Assembly: GCA_000727475.1 (NCBI GenBank) | Contig: KL647317.1 | Coordinates: forward strand, 372,001 to 436,000 | Direction of reading: 5' to 3' | DNA from: Sarcocystis neurona | Taxonomy: Eukaryota; Apicomplexa; Conoidasida; Eucoccidiorida; Sarcocystidae | DNA length: 64,000 nucleotides | Part shown: one piece after another, positions 34,123 through 46,413 of the stretch | Layout of the letters: the number at the start of each line of letters is the position of its first letter | Position numbering within the stretch: the first letter of the stretch is position 1 | The notes under the pieces: model-generated | Seen by the model: the letters and a program-made list of their open reading frames with translations, nothing else | The model's database searches: none | What the model was told of the DNA's origin: nothing | Program-made: the position numbers and the translations under genes

Positions 34123-37100
34123 CTAATGTAAGTATGGACAACGCAGGGCCTCCGCAACATTGGGTGTGTTGTACATTCCCGCGTGTGTCATCTGGTAAAT
34201 GCGCGTGTATACAGACAGCGAGCATTTTGCTTATACTGACGATGGGTTCCTCATTATAGTGCCTTAAGGCTGGTAAACTAGGACCGGCTGCACGTCGCTC
34301 AGGATCTAATTATCCGCTCGGGTCTTCCCCACGCTGGCTGACCCGAGTGGACCGAAGGCAGCGCAAAGCAGATTTTCAGAACACTGTAAACAGGGCCGTT
34401 GTCGCGCTACCGGTGGTGGAGTCGCCGGACGAGGGGCACGACGCGCCCTCTGCTTGCACTGTACCTCATTCTTCATTGCACGCCTATCCTTGGTGGAGCA
34501 GGCAGCCTGCGGTTTAACTAGGAAACACGACGTGATTCCGATGGCTGCAAGCGTAACTGTTCGCCTGTACGCAGCGACGGAGACGACCTCCAGTGCAGCA
34601 CGCCCAGGGATCTCCACCGGCGACGACGTAAACCGGTAGGAAGGAGACAAGAGGGAAAGGAGGATGTATGTCTGTTGATAGTTATTTATACAGGCACGGA
34701 AGGGGAAACGGTTAACTGTAGATTTCTGCGGTAAACCCGTACAACCTGCACGACAGTCGACAGTTCTTGGGAGCGGTGGTTCAAGGGCAGGGGAGGATGC
34801 ATCTGATACAAGCCCGAAGTGCCGTTGAAAGGCCGACAAGCAGTAGTTACCGAAGGGCAGTACCCTCCGGCACAACGGAAATCAGAGTTCTGTTCCGCGT
34901 GCCGAGTTCAAGACGCCTCACGGCCAAAGGCTGCACGGACAGCAGTAGTGGGCGACGCGTCAGAACTAGCCACATAATCTGCAGTAGGATTGCGGCATCA
35001 CTTTTGAAGATACTACGTGTGCCTTGCACAGACGAGAGTGACAGAAGCCATACGCCTGGGGCACGAAGCAGCACTGCAGCACCAGAAAAACTCCCGAAGC
35101 AGCACGAAGGCAAGGATGTGAAGTATGCATGGCTTTTGAACTTGTAAGCGTCTTGTCAGAGGACGGCGCCAGCGCTCGTCCTCACAGGCACTAGAATCTG
35201 AGGCGACATTTCTCAAATAAAAGCAGGGACGGCCTTTTCTGGAAAGAAAAGACGCTTGAAGCGACACGGTAGCGTGAACCGCTTGCTGCAGAGTTCGTTG
35301 TCCCTCGGAGGGATATCGCACCGGCTCGGCGACCCCTCTTTATGTGAGGAGACTTGCGCAAGGGACCAAGGAGAGCGGCTCTCCCACAATGCATCGACGC
35401 CAGCTGCGTACGTTTTAGACACAGGGTTTTACCTATGGTGCCCGTCGAAGCAGAACAGAACCGAAGCGGGTTCTGCCACGCCCTCACCTACAATATTTAC
35501 ATTCGCCACACGCGCAAAAGCGTACGGTTATCCAGATCCAGAACTGGAGGTAGCAGTCGGCACAGTATCGAGCCGGCAGTTGTATTTTACTTCTTCCACT
35601 ACTCTTCTGTTGCTCGCTTCGTACGCTTTTGCCGCCGAGCGACGCGTGATGGGCAACCACCTGAAATACCTTCTGCAGTGTCCTTGAAACTCAGTACTGC
35701 GGACGAGACTCTGCGTGCGTCACTGCAACACGAAGCAAAAACTGAGACATCACCTGATGACCAACGAAGGACCAAAGCTAAAAGTGAAGGAAGTCAAATG
35801 ATCCTGGCACAAACTAGCCAGCTCCGCCGTCCGCAGTCTCCTTTTAAGTGAAGCTTCAGATAGTAATACTGTCCACGCAAGGTTTGACCAAAAGCGGAAT
35901 TGGTCTTCAATCACCCGTACATGGACACAGTGGAAAGAATTTCCGAACCCCGTCAGCGACCACTGGATCTCGTTAAGACCCTTCTCTGGAGGAAGAATTC
36001 AAGTTTTGCACTGGCCGTCCTGTTCTACATCCGATGACTGTTTGCCTCTTGATGCTTGCGACCAAAGTGTCTACGTGTGGCCACACGCTGACTGGACGCG
36101 TATGGCAGTCCGGCTAATGGCAGTCTCTTGGTCGAAGTACTTCGTGGCTTTTCCCACTCGCAGCCTGACCGTAAATTCGCACAGGGTTGATACATTACTG
36201 TAGCTCGCCGTCGGTTCTCTCCTAGTGGTCATCAGGCTGTGCTACCGTTTGCAGAAGACGCCACCAGTAATACGGAGACACCTGTATGGTAGCTGCGATG
36301 GGCTGAAGGCGCACATCTGCTTGGACACGCACAGCTACTAAAACTCCACCATGAAGAAATCAGGTGAACTGGAAGAAAATGGGGACAAGGCCACAATCGC
36401 GCAGCTACGGTCACAGCTTCACCCAAGGGGCTTCGCAGCCGCACTGCAGTGACGTCCGCTCCGTCACAAAGTACCATCACTACCACGAAGTAGTGGCTCA
36501 AGATGACGCACGCGGAGGAGCAATAACTGCAGCGGGAACTGCAGATCCGCCTCCAGGAGCAGTTGACCGCCGGCCCGTCTGCACGTTACCCCAGGTGACA
36601 AAAGCAGGGACCTCGGTATCACAGATTTGCCCTCGGGGCTGACGTGGTACACGTGTCTGCCGAAGCGGATGGACCACGTAAGACGCAGGACTGGCGACAG
36701 CGCTCCACGCCCTAGAAAGGTCACTGGGATATCTTTTGCACCCACACACTATCACATATAGTTGTGCAGCGCTATCCCACGACTTACACCTGCAGCCGAC
36801 ATGCGGAGGAACGTACCGCGGTCCAGGAGACAGACCCTAGCACAACCGCACATACTGTGCTTCAACAACCGTAAGATCGTTTCGTCAGCAACTGCAGCAC
36901 CGCAGCAACCAGCTAGAGCCGGCGGCACAGGCCCTGAATCGTAGTGAACAATCGACTGCTCAGCACGTAGCACATATAATGGCGAGAAAGTACATTGATG
37001 CTGCCTGTCCTTGCCGCAGCGAATATGGCTACCGAAGCAAATCTAAAATGGAGAGCAGCTGCTAGTGAAACAACTGTAAAGCGGGGAGTAGTTTCTAAAT

Positions 37101-37315
37101 GACGTCCACGTGTCGTACCGAACACCGTGATACAGTTCCGAACGGGCGCACGTACAGTGGTGCCAGGGCGTCCTCTGGTGCCACAAGGAAGGAGGTTACG
37201 CTTCCATGGCGGCAATGGAGTGGTTACGGCGGTAAGCAAGAACAGATCAGGAACACTGTAGAGTAGTTCTGAACACGACCCACACAGCGGCAACAGCAGC
37301 AGCAGAGACAGCTGT

Positions 37316-37350
37316 GACCTGCGGCAGTTGCAGCAGCAGCAGCAGCAGTG
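37316..37350. repeat. CAG trinucleotide tract
   Basis: Near-perfect run of cag/gca units typical of the CAG-rich blocks in this window. It precedes the short plus-strand frame at 37348-37554. Confidence 0.75.
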
Positions 37351-38047
37351 GCGGTAGCACAGTCACGCTCCCCCGTACCAGGAACAGACCTAGTAAAGGC
37401 GGGTGCAACGAATGAGGGGACAGAGACTAGTGCGTGCTGTCCAAAGCTAGTTAAACGCATGAACGTAATAGTGGAGGACAGGAACGCTGTACAGGTCGTC
37501 ACTGGTGCAGCCGAGGTTGACGGGTATACGCGGGGACACAGTGCTGCAGGCTAAAATGTGACCTGAGGAGCACTGGCGTACAAATGGGCAGTGGTAACGC
37601 TGCGTTTGCACTCCCGGTGGGTGTTGCATGCGCATGCTGTTCACTAGAGTTTCTCTGCCGTCCGTCGTAGAGCAAGTATTTGCTTGCGCGGGAAAGAATC
37701 CTTAAGACTATTGCATTTTTCCGGTGCTGTCCAGTGTAGCGTACTACGCCGTTGCCTAGGACAGCACTGGTAGGCTCCTTTACTTTTTCTGCGGCGCTCT
37801 TACGGCCTGCGGACGGCGCACCCGGCAGCACCTGCAAAGCTGAAAATATCATCGCCACGCGAATAACGGCAGCAAATGCAGGAGGAAGGAGAGGCCCCGC
37901 TGAAACACAAACAGTGGTGGCAATTAGCCCGAGCGACGGCTACGTGGCAACGAAGCGTGTGAATCTTATTCTTCTGCACTGCAAAAGCATGCATGCCAAC
38001 ACGTAGACGAGGACGCTTGCTCTTTTCTTCTGTCCTCCGTGTGATCG

Positions 38048-40615
38048 ATGGAAACAGTCCTTGAGCAGCACCAGGCTGCTGCAGGCCTGGTGCAGGAGGG
38101 GCATCGTCAGCAACTGGAGTTTCACTGCAGCGGGCATCCTGCGGGAGGTGGAGGGGCGGCCTCAACTTCAGCCGTAGAGGAGACTGCAGTAGGAGACTCT
38201 TGGCGGCAGGATGTGGAAGAAGAGTATATAGATGTAAAGGAGGCAGTAGACGCAGACCTTCTGAGTTATGACAACGCTGGAACTGCTGCAGCAGAGTTCA
38301 CCTCTGAGAGCAGTAGCGATGAAGCAGCAGCGGGAGAAGATGCAGACATGACGGAAGAGATTTCCGCAGATACCGCATTGGATAACACTACAGCTTGTGC
38401 TAGTCCATCAGCCGCCACATCCCTTGACACAAACGGTGATCCAGTCTCATCTGGTGCAGCTTCTCCGGATTACGTAGACATTACTGCTGCAAACTCGGCG
38501 GCGGTCAGCACTGCTGGCGAGAGCTCCAGGCTAAGAACGTCACTGGAAACTGTTCTTAAAGGCGCGCGTGATGCCATTTGTTGCGCCACTGTCGGCACCA
38601 CGAGCGTATGTGGAAAGGGTCTCGCTAGTACCGGACAGCAACACCAGCAGGTGAAACACGTGCTACTCGCTGCCCTCGGCAGCTGTGACGATGCATGCCG
38701 CTTGTACCTGCTTCCCGCCGAAGCGCAGCCGCAGCAGCGCCAGCACGCTTCCGCGAATACAGGCACATGTGGCAGTTTCAGCACCGGCGGCAGCAACAAC
38801 ATCACCAGCAGCAGGAGCCGGCAGAAGCGGAACGCGCGGCAGGGGATGGAAGCGGCAGCGACATTACGAGAGGGACACGAGACCGTAAGTGCCGCAGCGT
38901 TTTCTTTTGATAGCAGATTGCTGGCTTGCGGCTGCTTCGACGGCGTCGTACGCGTTTATCGACCACACGTCGCTGGAGCACTGGGGCCACGAAAGGCAAC
39001 GACACCATCCTGCGGACTAAAGGGAGGAGGAAATGAGATATCACCAGCGTTATCAGGACCACCGGGTGCCGCAGTCGTACTGTCAGAAGCGCAGGAGATG
39101 ACAGCACAGCACGTACGGGACGCAGAGCCACCAGGTGCAATAGCAGATTCGACAGCCCCACCGCGGGAAAGGGGAGCAAAGGCGAGCCCTGAAGAACAGA
39201 TCATATTGTCTGTAGATTTGGCGGAGGAACTGCGGGGCTGTACAGCGGATGTGGTGGATCTATCTTTCCATCCTCGCGGTTATGCGCTCATAGTGGCATC
39301 TGCTGACCAGACCGCCTGGATATGGCTCTTACCTCTTTCACTGGTTAACGGCAGTAGCCTGAAAGAAACAGGGGGCGGGGCTCGTGCTGTGGTATTGACG
39401 GTCTACGCTGCCGCGGCCCCGCTGACGTGTTGCTGCTTCAGCAGCAGCGGCCGTGAGGGGATTGTCGGAGCAGTCGACGGAACCGTCTCAGTGTTCACTG
39501 CGAAAACTGGCGCGCTTCTTTACACCGTTAAGCATCCTGGACTCAGCGTGTCGCTGCGACAGCGCCAGCAGCAAGAGCTGCAAGAACCTTGCAGCGTACT
39601 GACGCTGCGACTCAGCAGCACGTGCATCACACAGCCGGCGTCTCTACCCGGAAGGGCTGCTGCTTGTGGAAACGCTCGTGCTGCTGCTGTTGAATCCAGC
39701 TGCACCTCTGGTTTGGCTGCCGCTGGCCGGTGTGTTGCCGCTGATGATGCTTCTATTTCAAAGATCGAATCATCAACGAGTGAGAGACAGCCGCATGAGG
39801 ATGTCCTTTTGGGTGTCGGATACGAGGATGGCTGGGTTGCTCTAATCCGAGCAGCAGCGGGAGATGTCATTTTTGTTGAGCAGGGACATGCGCAGAAAGC
39901 AGTAGAGTCCGTCGCCTTCATCAGACTTGGAGGAGGCGTTAGGAGAACCGCAGCACGAGCAACAGAAGGCAGGGCTGGTTCGACATGCTCTTACTTGTTC
40001 GCCAGTGGGGGACTCGACGGTCGCGTGGTGATATGGGATGTCGCACACAAATGCGTCCGCGCTGTTGTTGCTGCTCCGGTCTTTGAAGTAGGTCAGGCGG
40101 TGGATGGGAATGCGCTGCAGCGGGAGCCGCCGGCGGCTCCAGGTGTGACACGGTTGCTTGTGCTGCAGGAATCTCATCTGAATGTCTGCCAACTGCACGC
40201 GGGGCTGCAGCAGCCAGAAGAGACCCACGAACACCAGTGGGTGCAGCAGCAACAGCGCATTCGGCAGTTGCAGGCGGAGCAGCAGCAACAGCAAGAAGCT
40301 GCGCTGATCTGTGCAGGATCTACTGATGGACTTTTGTTCGTCCTGGATGTCCGAGCAGGCCAGCTGCTGTATCATTGGCAGGCGCATGCAGGTGCGGTCA
40401 TGGATTTGACTGCTCTGCCTCCATCAGGCGCCACATCTGCCAAGGAGGAAGCGGCAGTAGCGGAGCCACATCTGCGGGCGGGTGCTGTTGGAACAGAAGG
40501 GTGGCCAACCCCGTTCCGGCAGCAGCACGGGTTCGACAGGTGTTGCTGCTGCTGGCGAGTACTAAGTGCGGGTGACGACGGAATCGGGAAGGTGTGGCGT
40601 ATTTTTATTTCCTGA
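38048..40615 (+). CDS. AAMP: WD40-repeat protein of the AAMP/Sqt1 type
   Basis: This is an intronless 855-codon frame. The first 170 residues are acidic and low-complexity (EEEYIDVKEAVDADLLSYDN), like the acidic N-terminus of AAMP. WD-type blades follow near residues 185-225 (LLAALGSCDDACRLYLLP), 279-306 (AFSFDSRLLACGCFDGVVRV), 400-430 (DLSFHPRGYALIVASADQTA then WIW), 461-500 (GIVGAVDGTVSVFTAKTGAL), 585-625 (GVGYEDGWVALIRAAAGDVI), 649-670 (LFASGGLDGRVVIWDVAHKC), 750-790 (CAGSTDGLLFVLDVRAGQLL) and 836-855 (LSAGDDGIGKVWRIFIS, the last blade). The GYEDG and SADQTAWIW blocks and the closing SAGDD...KVW blade are AAMP-like. Yeast Sqt1 is a dedicated chaperone for ribosomal protein uL16, so a role in 60S assembly is inferred. 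Ser/Gln/Ala insertions sit between blades and make it about twice the usual length. Confidence 0.75.
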   Translation: METVLEQHQAAAGLVQEGHRQQLEFHCSGHPAGGGGAASTSAVEETAVGDSWRQDVEEEYIDVKEAVDADLLSYDNAGTAAAEFTSESSSDEAAAGEDADMTEEISADTALDNTTACASPSAATSLDTNGDPVSSGAASPDYVDITAANSAAVSTAGESSRLRTSLETVLKGARDAICCATVGTTSVCGKGLASTGQQHQQVKHVLLAALGSCDDACRLYLLPAEAQPQQRQHASANTGTCGSFSTGGSNNITSSRSRQKRNARQGMEAAATLREGHETVSAAAFSFDSRLLACGCFDGVVRVYRPHVAGALGPRKATTPSCGLKGGGNEISPALSGPPGAAVVLSEAQEMTAQHVRDAEPPGAIADSTAPPRERGAKASPEEQIILSVDLAEELRGCTADVVDLSFHPRGYALIVASADQTAWIWLLPLSLVNGSSLKETGGGARAVVLTVYAAAAPLTCCCFSSSGREGIVGAVDGTVSVFTAKTGALLYTVKHPGLSVSLRQRQQQELQEPCSVLTLRLSSTCITQPASLPGRAAACGNARAAAVESSCTSGLAAAGRCVAADDASISKIESSTSERQPHEDVLLGVGYEDGWVALIRAAAGDVIFVEQGHAQKAVESVAFIRLGGGVRRTAARATEGRAGSTCSYLFASGGLDGRVVIWDVAHKCVRAVVAAPVFEVGQAVDGNALQREPPAAPGVTRLLVLQESHLNVCQLHAGLQQPEETHEHQWVQQQQRIRQLQAEQQQQQEAALICAGSTDGLLFVLDVRAGQLLYHWQAHAGAVMDLTALPPSGATSAKEEAAVAEPHLRAGAVGTEGWPTPFRQQHGFDRCCCCWRVLSAGDDGIGKVWRIFIS

Positions 40616-41053
40616 TGGCTCAGATACAGGGAGTTTCAGCAGTGCTGTAGCAGCCAATGGACGTGACTCCAGCAGCGTGACGAAGACCAATACCAGGAGC
40701 TGCAGCTGGTGCGAGGGCGATGAACAGCAGCCGAGCTGGTGGGGGACTCGGCAGCAGGGGCATGAGGTGTTAGGGCAGCCGTTCTCACAGCGGCTGTGTA
40801 GCCGTTCGTTACAACAGCTGCAGCGCCGGCGGTGACTGAGGCGTAGCGGTTGCAGAACGGCGAAGTGGACGGGCTCCAGAAAAGTGTGCAGCACCGTACC
40901 AACACGAGAGCAACACCGGAACATGAAGCTACAGACGTTAACCGCGGATTCGTGGCTAGTGAAGAACGTAAAAACAGCCGAACACTTACTCTTAGTCTTT
41001 AAGTTATCAATTAGCCAAAGGCTTGCGTCAGCTGAGAGGCTTCTGCGTGTGCA

Positions 41054-41072
41054 GATATATATATATATATAT
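41054..41072. repeat. (AT)n microsatellite
   Basis: Perfect AT run downstream of the AAMP-like gene. Confidence 0.85.
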
Positions 41073-41592
41073 GCCTGTACGCACGTGTCTTCACATTGCA
41101 CGCTATGTTCGATCTACTGTAGCCGCAGACACGTGTATGTTTCTGGAGGGTGCCTCATGTAGTGGGTCCGCGATGCAGAGGTATATGCGTGTATATAAAC
41201 GTGTACTTGAGACGTTTTGTTGCAGTGGTTGGACTGTGCAAAAACATATCCACGCTGAGTAGAAGACAAGACGAGTATTAGGTTTCCAGGTATCTTCGAT
41301 CCAGCTAAAAATAGGCACATGTGTAACTGTGAGTTCTTTGTCTGTATGCAGTTGTAATTGTTTTTTGCGTGAGAAAAGCGACGACGAAACAGCGCACAGC
41401 TACTCGTAGGTTTTTGCTGCTCGTGGCGACCGAGCGACGGAAAGATTTGTTCGCCCTCGTGAGAGAGGAATTATCTCATTTTTTTCCTGTCGTTTCCAGA
41501 CACAACTGGATGCGTGGACATTCCCGTATGCAGTAGGACACGCGTGAGCATCTACAGCGCATACAGCTAATAAAGTTCCATCAAAAGGATAG

Positions 41593-41786
41593 AAATTTTC
41601 GTTGCTGGTATATGTCTGCATTGCGTACTCTATTTTCTGCCCTGTGAACCGCCAGCACCACCACACACAACAGCAGGACACGTCTGCGAAGATTTTTATT
41701 GTTGGTATATGTTTGCATTGCTTACTTTATTTTCTGCCCTGTGAACCGCCAGCACCACCACACACAACGGGAGGACACGTCTGAGT
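41593..41786. repeat. Two-copy 97-bp tandem repeat
   Basis: The segment from about 41593 recurs 97 bases later. Shared blocks include ggtatatg, ttttctgccctgtgaaccgc and cagcaccaccacacacaac, with a few substitutions between copies. It lies between genes. Confidence 0.85.
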
Positions 41787-42690
41787 GTGGAAGTGATGAA
41801 GATCCCTCATGTTTCCCCACAATGTTCACACCAGTGTTAGTACGCGCCTGCGGGCTCTACGGTTTATTTCGGAAGAGTTGAACACAACAATAAACTATCG
41901 TATGCAATAGAGTCTTCTCCCTCATGTGAGCAACAGTGCTGAAGCAAAAGCAGTCGCGTTCACAGTTGGCGTTCAGGCAGCCGCGCGATTGCGAGCGGCA
42001 CTCATAGCGACTTTGCACACCCACCCTTGCCGCTAAAAAGTGCCCGCACTGCTACCATTAGGTTTACTTCTCCTGTCAGTTCCATCACGGGTGCTGCTGC
42101 GACGGCCTGGGACCGCTTCCATTCGGCTTACTGCTGCTGTCGGTCCCAAGGACTTCGTCCACGTTGCCGCGTCACTATTTCTGCCCACTTCCAGTTGTCG
42201 CTTCTGTACGTTTTGGTGCAGCGTTGATGCGTGTTCGACGCCGTACGGCCATGTTTGCGTCGGCCTCTTCGCCTACATGCTCCAAATCGTAGACACATTT
42301 TCTGGTGGTACCGTTCTGCTGCTTCAACCATCCCCTCTCTCAGCCTCCGCCTGGACAGTTCAACTAACGTACTTACACTTTCCGGTATACGCTGATTCTA
42401 GTGGTGCAACTCGTTGATTCCTGCGCTACAGTAAGGCCTTCTGTATTCACTGCGTACAGCGTTGCTCGCTTATCTTTGCTTAGGTCGGAATCAAGCAGAA
42501 GCACTTCCGCTTTATTTTCGACAGCGTACGGCCAAGCGTCAGTCGCACGTGGAGCACCTGACCTTTCTTATGATGTGTAGATGCACAACCACGTGCACAC
42601 GTGGATCTTAGGTGTTTCTTTGCCCTGTACCACTCCGTTTGTTACAACGGTGGCGTTTCCGGTGCGCTCTCGACACTCGCTCCGGCCGCC

Positions 42691-42858
42691 GCAGATACAG
42701 CACAGCAGGCAGAAGACTGCAGGCCGACTCTCATAACGTATCGGAAAGGAAGACTGGTTGTCTGTGTCATCCCCGCAAATACGACACAGCACGTAAAGGA
42801 CTGCAGGCTGACTCTCATGACGTGTATGAGAGAAGGATTGGTTACGCGTGTCATTTGG
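42691..42858. repeat. Two-copy 84-bp tandem repeat, in frame (28 codons)
   Basis: The unit from 42691 (gcagatacagcacagcaggc) recurs from 42775 (gcaaatacgacacagcacg), with ctgcaggc and gactctcat matching 84 bases apart. The copies have diverged, but the length is a multiple of three and both a plus and a minus frame stay open across the pair. On plus the paired peptides begin DCRPTLITYRKGRLV and DCRLTLMTCMREGLV. Confidence 0.8.
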
Positions 42859-45115
42859 CAAGCCGTTCAAAACAGAAGAGGAAGGCTTGCACAACAGGAA
42901 TTTAACATCGTTTCTTGTCTCTCCTGGTTCTGCACCTGGGCGATGTTCGTGCGTCCTGGTGTGTCCTGAAGAAAGACACTTCTCGAGGTGTACCAGCCAG
43001 TAGCTTGAAACACTTTCACTACTCGTCTACGCGCATCGTCCATCTTGAGTAGGCAACTGGGGTGGCTTCATTATACACTTGCAGATCTGCTATTGGGGGG
43101 GGATTTCACCGATGCCTCACGGAGGACGCTGCATTAGGGAAGCTTCCGGAGCAACGTGATCGAGTCACCGGTGTACAAGGTTCATTTGACCAGCAGTCTT
43201 CGTTATATTGGTTATCACGTTTTGTTAGTGTTTTCATATAAGGACACGCACTTCGATCGTCCTCCGAGCCGCGGGTACATAGCCTATGATTACCAAGAGA
43301 GGTTGGATTCCACAGAATCCGTACACATTTAGTCAAGGCGTGGCAATCATGTCAGCAGTGCTGCGGGCAAGACTTTCTTCAGAGAATTAGTTACATATGA
43401 GGTATTTAGAAGCGTCTGTACTGGGAAGGATAACGTAACCCCTTCATAGACGTCTCCGTGCTGGCCGTTGTGGACGGCACGCAGAAGAACGTCGTCGCGC
43501 GAAATATTTATGGCGCGGTGCTCGAGGTGAGGCCCGACGGCAGATCTGCACAGTGCGCTTGTTGACTGCCAGAGAGGGCTTGCTATCCAGACTGGGTGGT
43601 TTCACCGCCAGCGGCTACACCTCACCTGGCTGCAGTGCGGCGCGTGTATCTACATAGTAGGTGCTGAGCGTTTGCTATCAACACACGAAAGCGAAAGTCA
43701 CGAGTTGCCAACGTGAAGTGCTTCGCACCTTGGGCCCATGGTGGAACGGCTCCGCTATGTAGACAAGGAATGTAGGTTAGGGACGCTGTGTTGAACTCAA
43801 GCAGGACGATACAACAAAGCGAAGTTATTCAAAAGTCTAGGCGTTCTTTCTCATGAATCTGTGCGTCGAATTTATCCCTGGTCCACACGAGTGTTTGCCG
43901 GCACCGGTTGATGGTTCGCATTTGAAGAAGTCCTTCAAATGCGGGCAGAAGGGGTGGTTTCGTGTGTAATTACAAGTGCTTTCGACGCGTGGAAGAACAG
44001 AATCCCGGCTTCCCCCGTGTACGCTGTATAGAGTGGATGGTTGATGTGTACAACAATGCAACCATTGAAAATAGGCCAACAAATACAACATCCTATCACG
44101 GTCATTTCCCCTGCTAGCCGGACGTTCCCAACAGAATTTTTTGCCAAGTGAAACGCTTTCTTCTGGTTGACCGTGCATTGTTCATTTGCATCCTATGCCA
44201 GGAAGGGTACATAGTTCGAGAGAAACTAGTCGGTTGAGCGGGATGTAAAGTGCTCCGCGTCAAGTCCTCGGCGTAGCTAGGTCTACAACGTGTTAACGGT
44301 ACTTACCGTTTGAACTGGGCGTTTTAACTCCACGTGATCAAGTCACTTAGATGTGGTACCCGACTCGTATCTGTGCAGTCCACAGCATGTCTAGCTACTG
44401 CCACCACCACAACATAATTGGTAGCATATGTTTGAATAAGCATGTTGCACTTTAACTGCAGCGAAAAGAGGTCAGCTGTGGATCCGACAGCACTTTTGCG
44501 AAATGCCTACTGCCCTGAGAGGATCTGTTTTACTGCCGTCCACCGGCAGCGCTGAAGGGCACTCTCAGTTGCCACCAGACCCTAAACGTGTGAATTCTTC
44601 CATTCACCAGATGTGCTGATGTTTATGTTAGAGCTGAATAGGAGTGGAAGACCAGGAACAGCCTACTACAGCAGCGTCGACGTACACTAAGAGGTGTGTG
44701 TACAGATGTTGTGTTTCACTTACACACGCGTGTACGTCTATATGGACACTGCAGCAGGCGGGATTTCGTGATCTGTTGACAACACACCTTTTTCAGGAGC
44801 GCGGCGAGCGGCAAATTCAGTAGCGGATGGACGCGGATGAGTTGAAACCTTCGTTGCAAACAACCTGAGCTGCACGACAGTGCAAAAAAAGTGAGCTGCT
44901 TGAAGAAAAACAACACAGCAGTCACGTTACGGGTGCACAATAGCGCGGCACCATACATAGTATGGGCCTGGCACCTAGCAACAGTCAAAACGAAGAAGTG
45001 TCGCTGCTTTACCGCTACTGTAGTCCCAAAACGCCACAGCATACACTGGGACCTGCATATGACCTTCTTGCACAAGAAAGCGGTACATGAAAGACATGCG
45101 CAGATATACCCACGA

Positions 45116-45139
45116 ATATATATATATATATAGATATAT
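45116..45139. repeat. (AT)n microsatellite
   Basis: AT run with one interruption, in gene-poor sequence, about 120 bases before a (CA)n tract. Confidence 0.85.
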
Positions 45140-45262
45140 ACACCTGACCAGGTGTGCCTACCTGTCATTCATCTGCAGAAGGCATACACTCGTGTGAGAA
45201 CACCATACTGTTGTAGCTGATCATGCTGAGATGTACACGAACTGAACTAAAATACGGATACT

Positions 45263-45281
45263 CACACACACACACACACAC
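45263..45281. repeat. (CA)n microsatellite
   Basis: Uninterrupted CA run next to the (AT)n tract in the gene-poor stretch. Confidence 0.85.
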
Positions 45282-46413
45282 GTGATATTCAGCAGGTACG
45301 TACTCACGGATCATAAAGTACTCACGTCCACATACAATGTATTTGTGAACGTAGATGTTGGATAATTCCAGGAGACGTGCCTGGATATTCGGATTAGCAG
45401 TCAGTCCCGTGAGTGAACACGTGTGCACTCATATTGTGTTGGTGGAGTGAGGGGTAGCCACTCACTGGTGCTTCTTGTATTCCAGTGCCCCTGGTGGCCA
45501 TGGGGATAAAAAGCATGCTTCTTACTTCTCTTCCTGTATTTGAAGAGGAATATGTTGTGCCCTTATGTTCAAGGTGCAGCTGTTGCCAATATCAGCAGGC
45601 GCTCAGGTTTCCACGTGTGCGGCAGAACACACACCTACAATGGGTGCGCACGTTGGGTTCACCACTAGATTGCACCTCTGGATGCTTCAGCTACTGATGC
45701 ACAGCAACAGGGAATTTCTACCCTAATTGTCTGCGACTTCTGCATTCGCGAAAACACAACACTGCACAGAGGTGGTGCATCTGTGGTGCGTCCCCCTGCT
45801 GAGACGGTGCAGCGGCATGCTCAATTTTTCATTTGAATGCTTCTAGTCCGGCTGCTGCTGCCAAACGTTGCAAATGCATAGCAACACCACACCTAGTGAC
45901 GCAGTTCCTGCGAAAAAGACCTTTCTGGTGATGACGGTCCTCTCTCTTACACTTGGATCGCTATGCGCACGTGACCAGTTGCTCGTGGTGGAGTCCACGG
46001 GGGGATACTGCAGCAATCTGCTGCTGCCGCTGACATCAGCTGCACGTGTCGATCCGGCTGTCTTCGAATGGCTTCTGCTCCGCTGCTGTTGTCGGTGTTG
46101 CCGACGGACAGCTGCGCTCGTAATGCTCGTGTCCATCCGCTGCTGGTGTTGTCACTCTTCGAAATGCTGAGAAGGATGTACGGTCAACAGATCACGGAAT
46201 CCCGCCTACCGCACTTTGCGCATAAATATATGCGCGTGCAGACGTATAACAAAAAGATTTGCACATACTCCTCGTCGAGGTTGCTAATGCCGCCTACAGT
46301 ACTGTGCCTCTGGCGCGGTGTCTGGGAACACAACTCTTTCGAAGCAGCTTGAATCTGCTGCTGCAGCGTGTAGCATTGCGTGTTTTGTGCTGAATCTGAG
46401 GAAGAATTCAGGT

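Larger units (their letters stand above)
33789..38047 (+). other. Intergenic plus unresolved plus-strand coding fragments
   Basis: 33.8-34.3 kb is intergenic with an (AT)n cluster. From 34.3 to 37.6 kb several plus-strand frames read like exons. One at about 35.3-35.7 kb includes AYVLDTGFYLWCPSKQNRTE and a later segment FATRAKAYGYPDPELEVAVG. Another near 36.05-36.2 kb contains LDACDQSVYVWPHADWTRMA. The pattern aromatic-LD-x-x-x-x-(L/V)(Y/F)-(L/V)-W recalls gelsolin-type repeats, but this is only a pattern impression. A possible terminal frame at 37348-37554 follows a CAG run. I could not join these in phase, so no gene model is given. Confidence 0.25.
40616..46413. other. Second repeat-poor, gene-poor stretch
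   Basis: The first 250 bases still carry CAG/CTG. Beyond that there are short open frames only. Plus 42040-42417 starts with a hydrophobic leader (MPALLPLGLLLLSVPSRV) and reads on for 125 codons. Plus 42601-42969 contains a duplicated 28-codon unit. Minus 43837-44178 has a hydrophobic stretch and several cysteines. None has a supported gene model. CAG content rises again near 45.9 kb. Confidence 0.35.
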
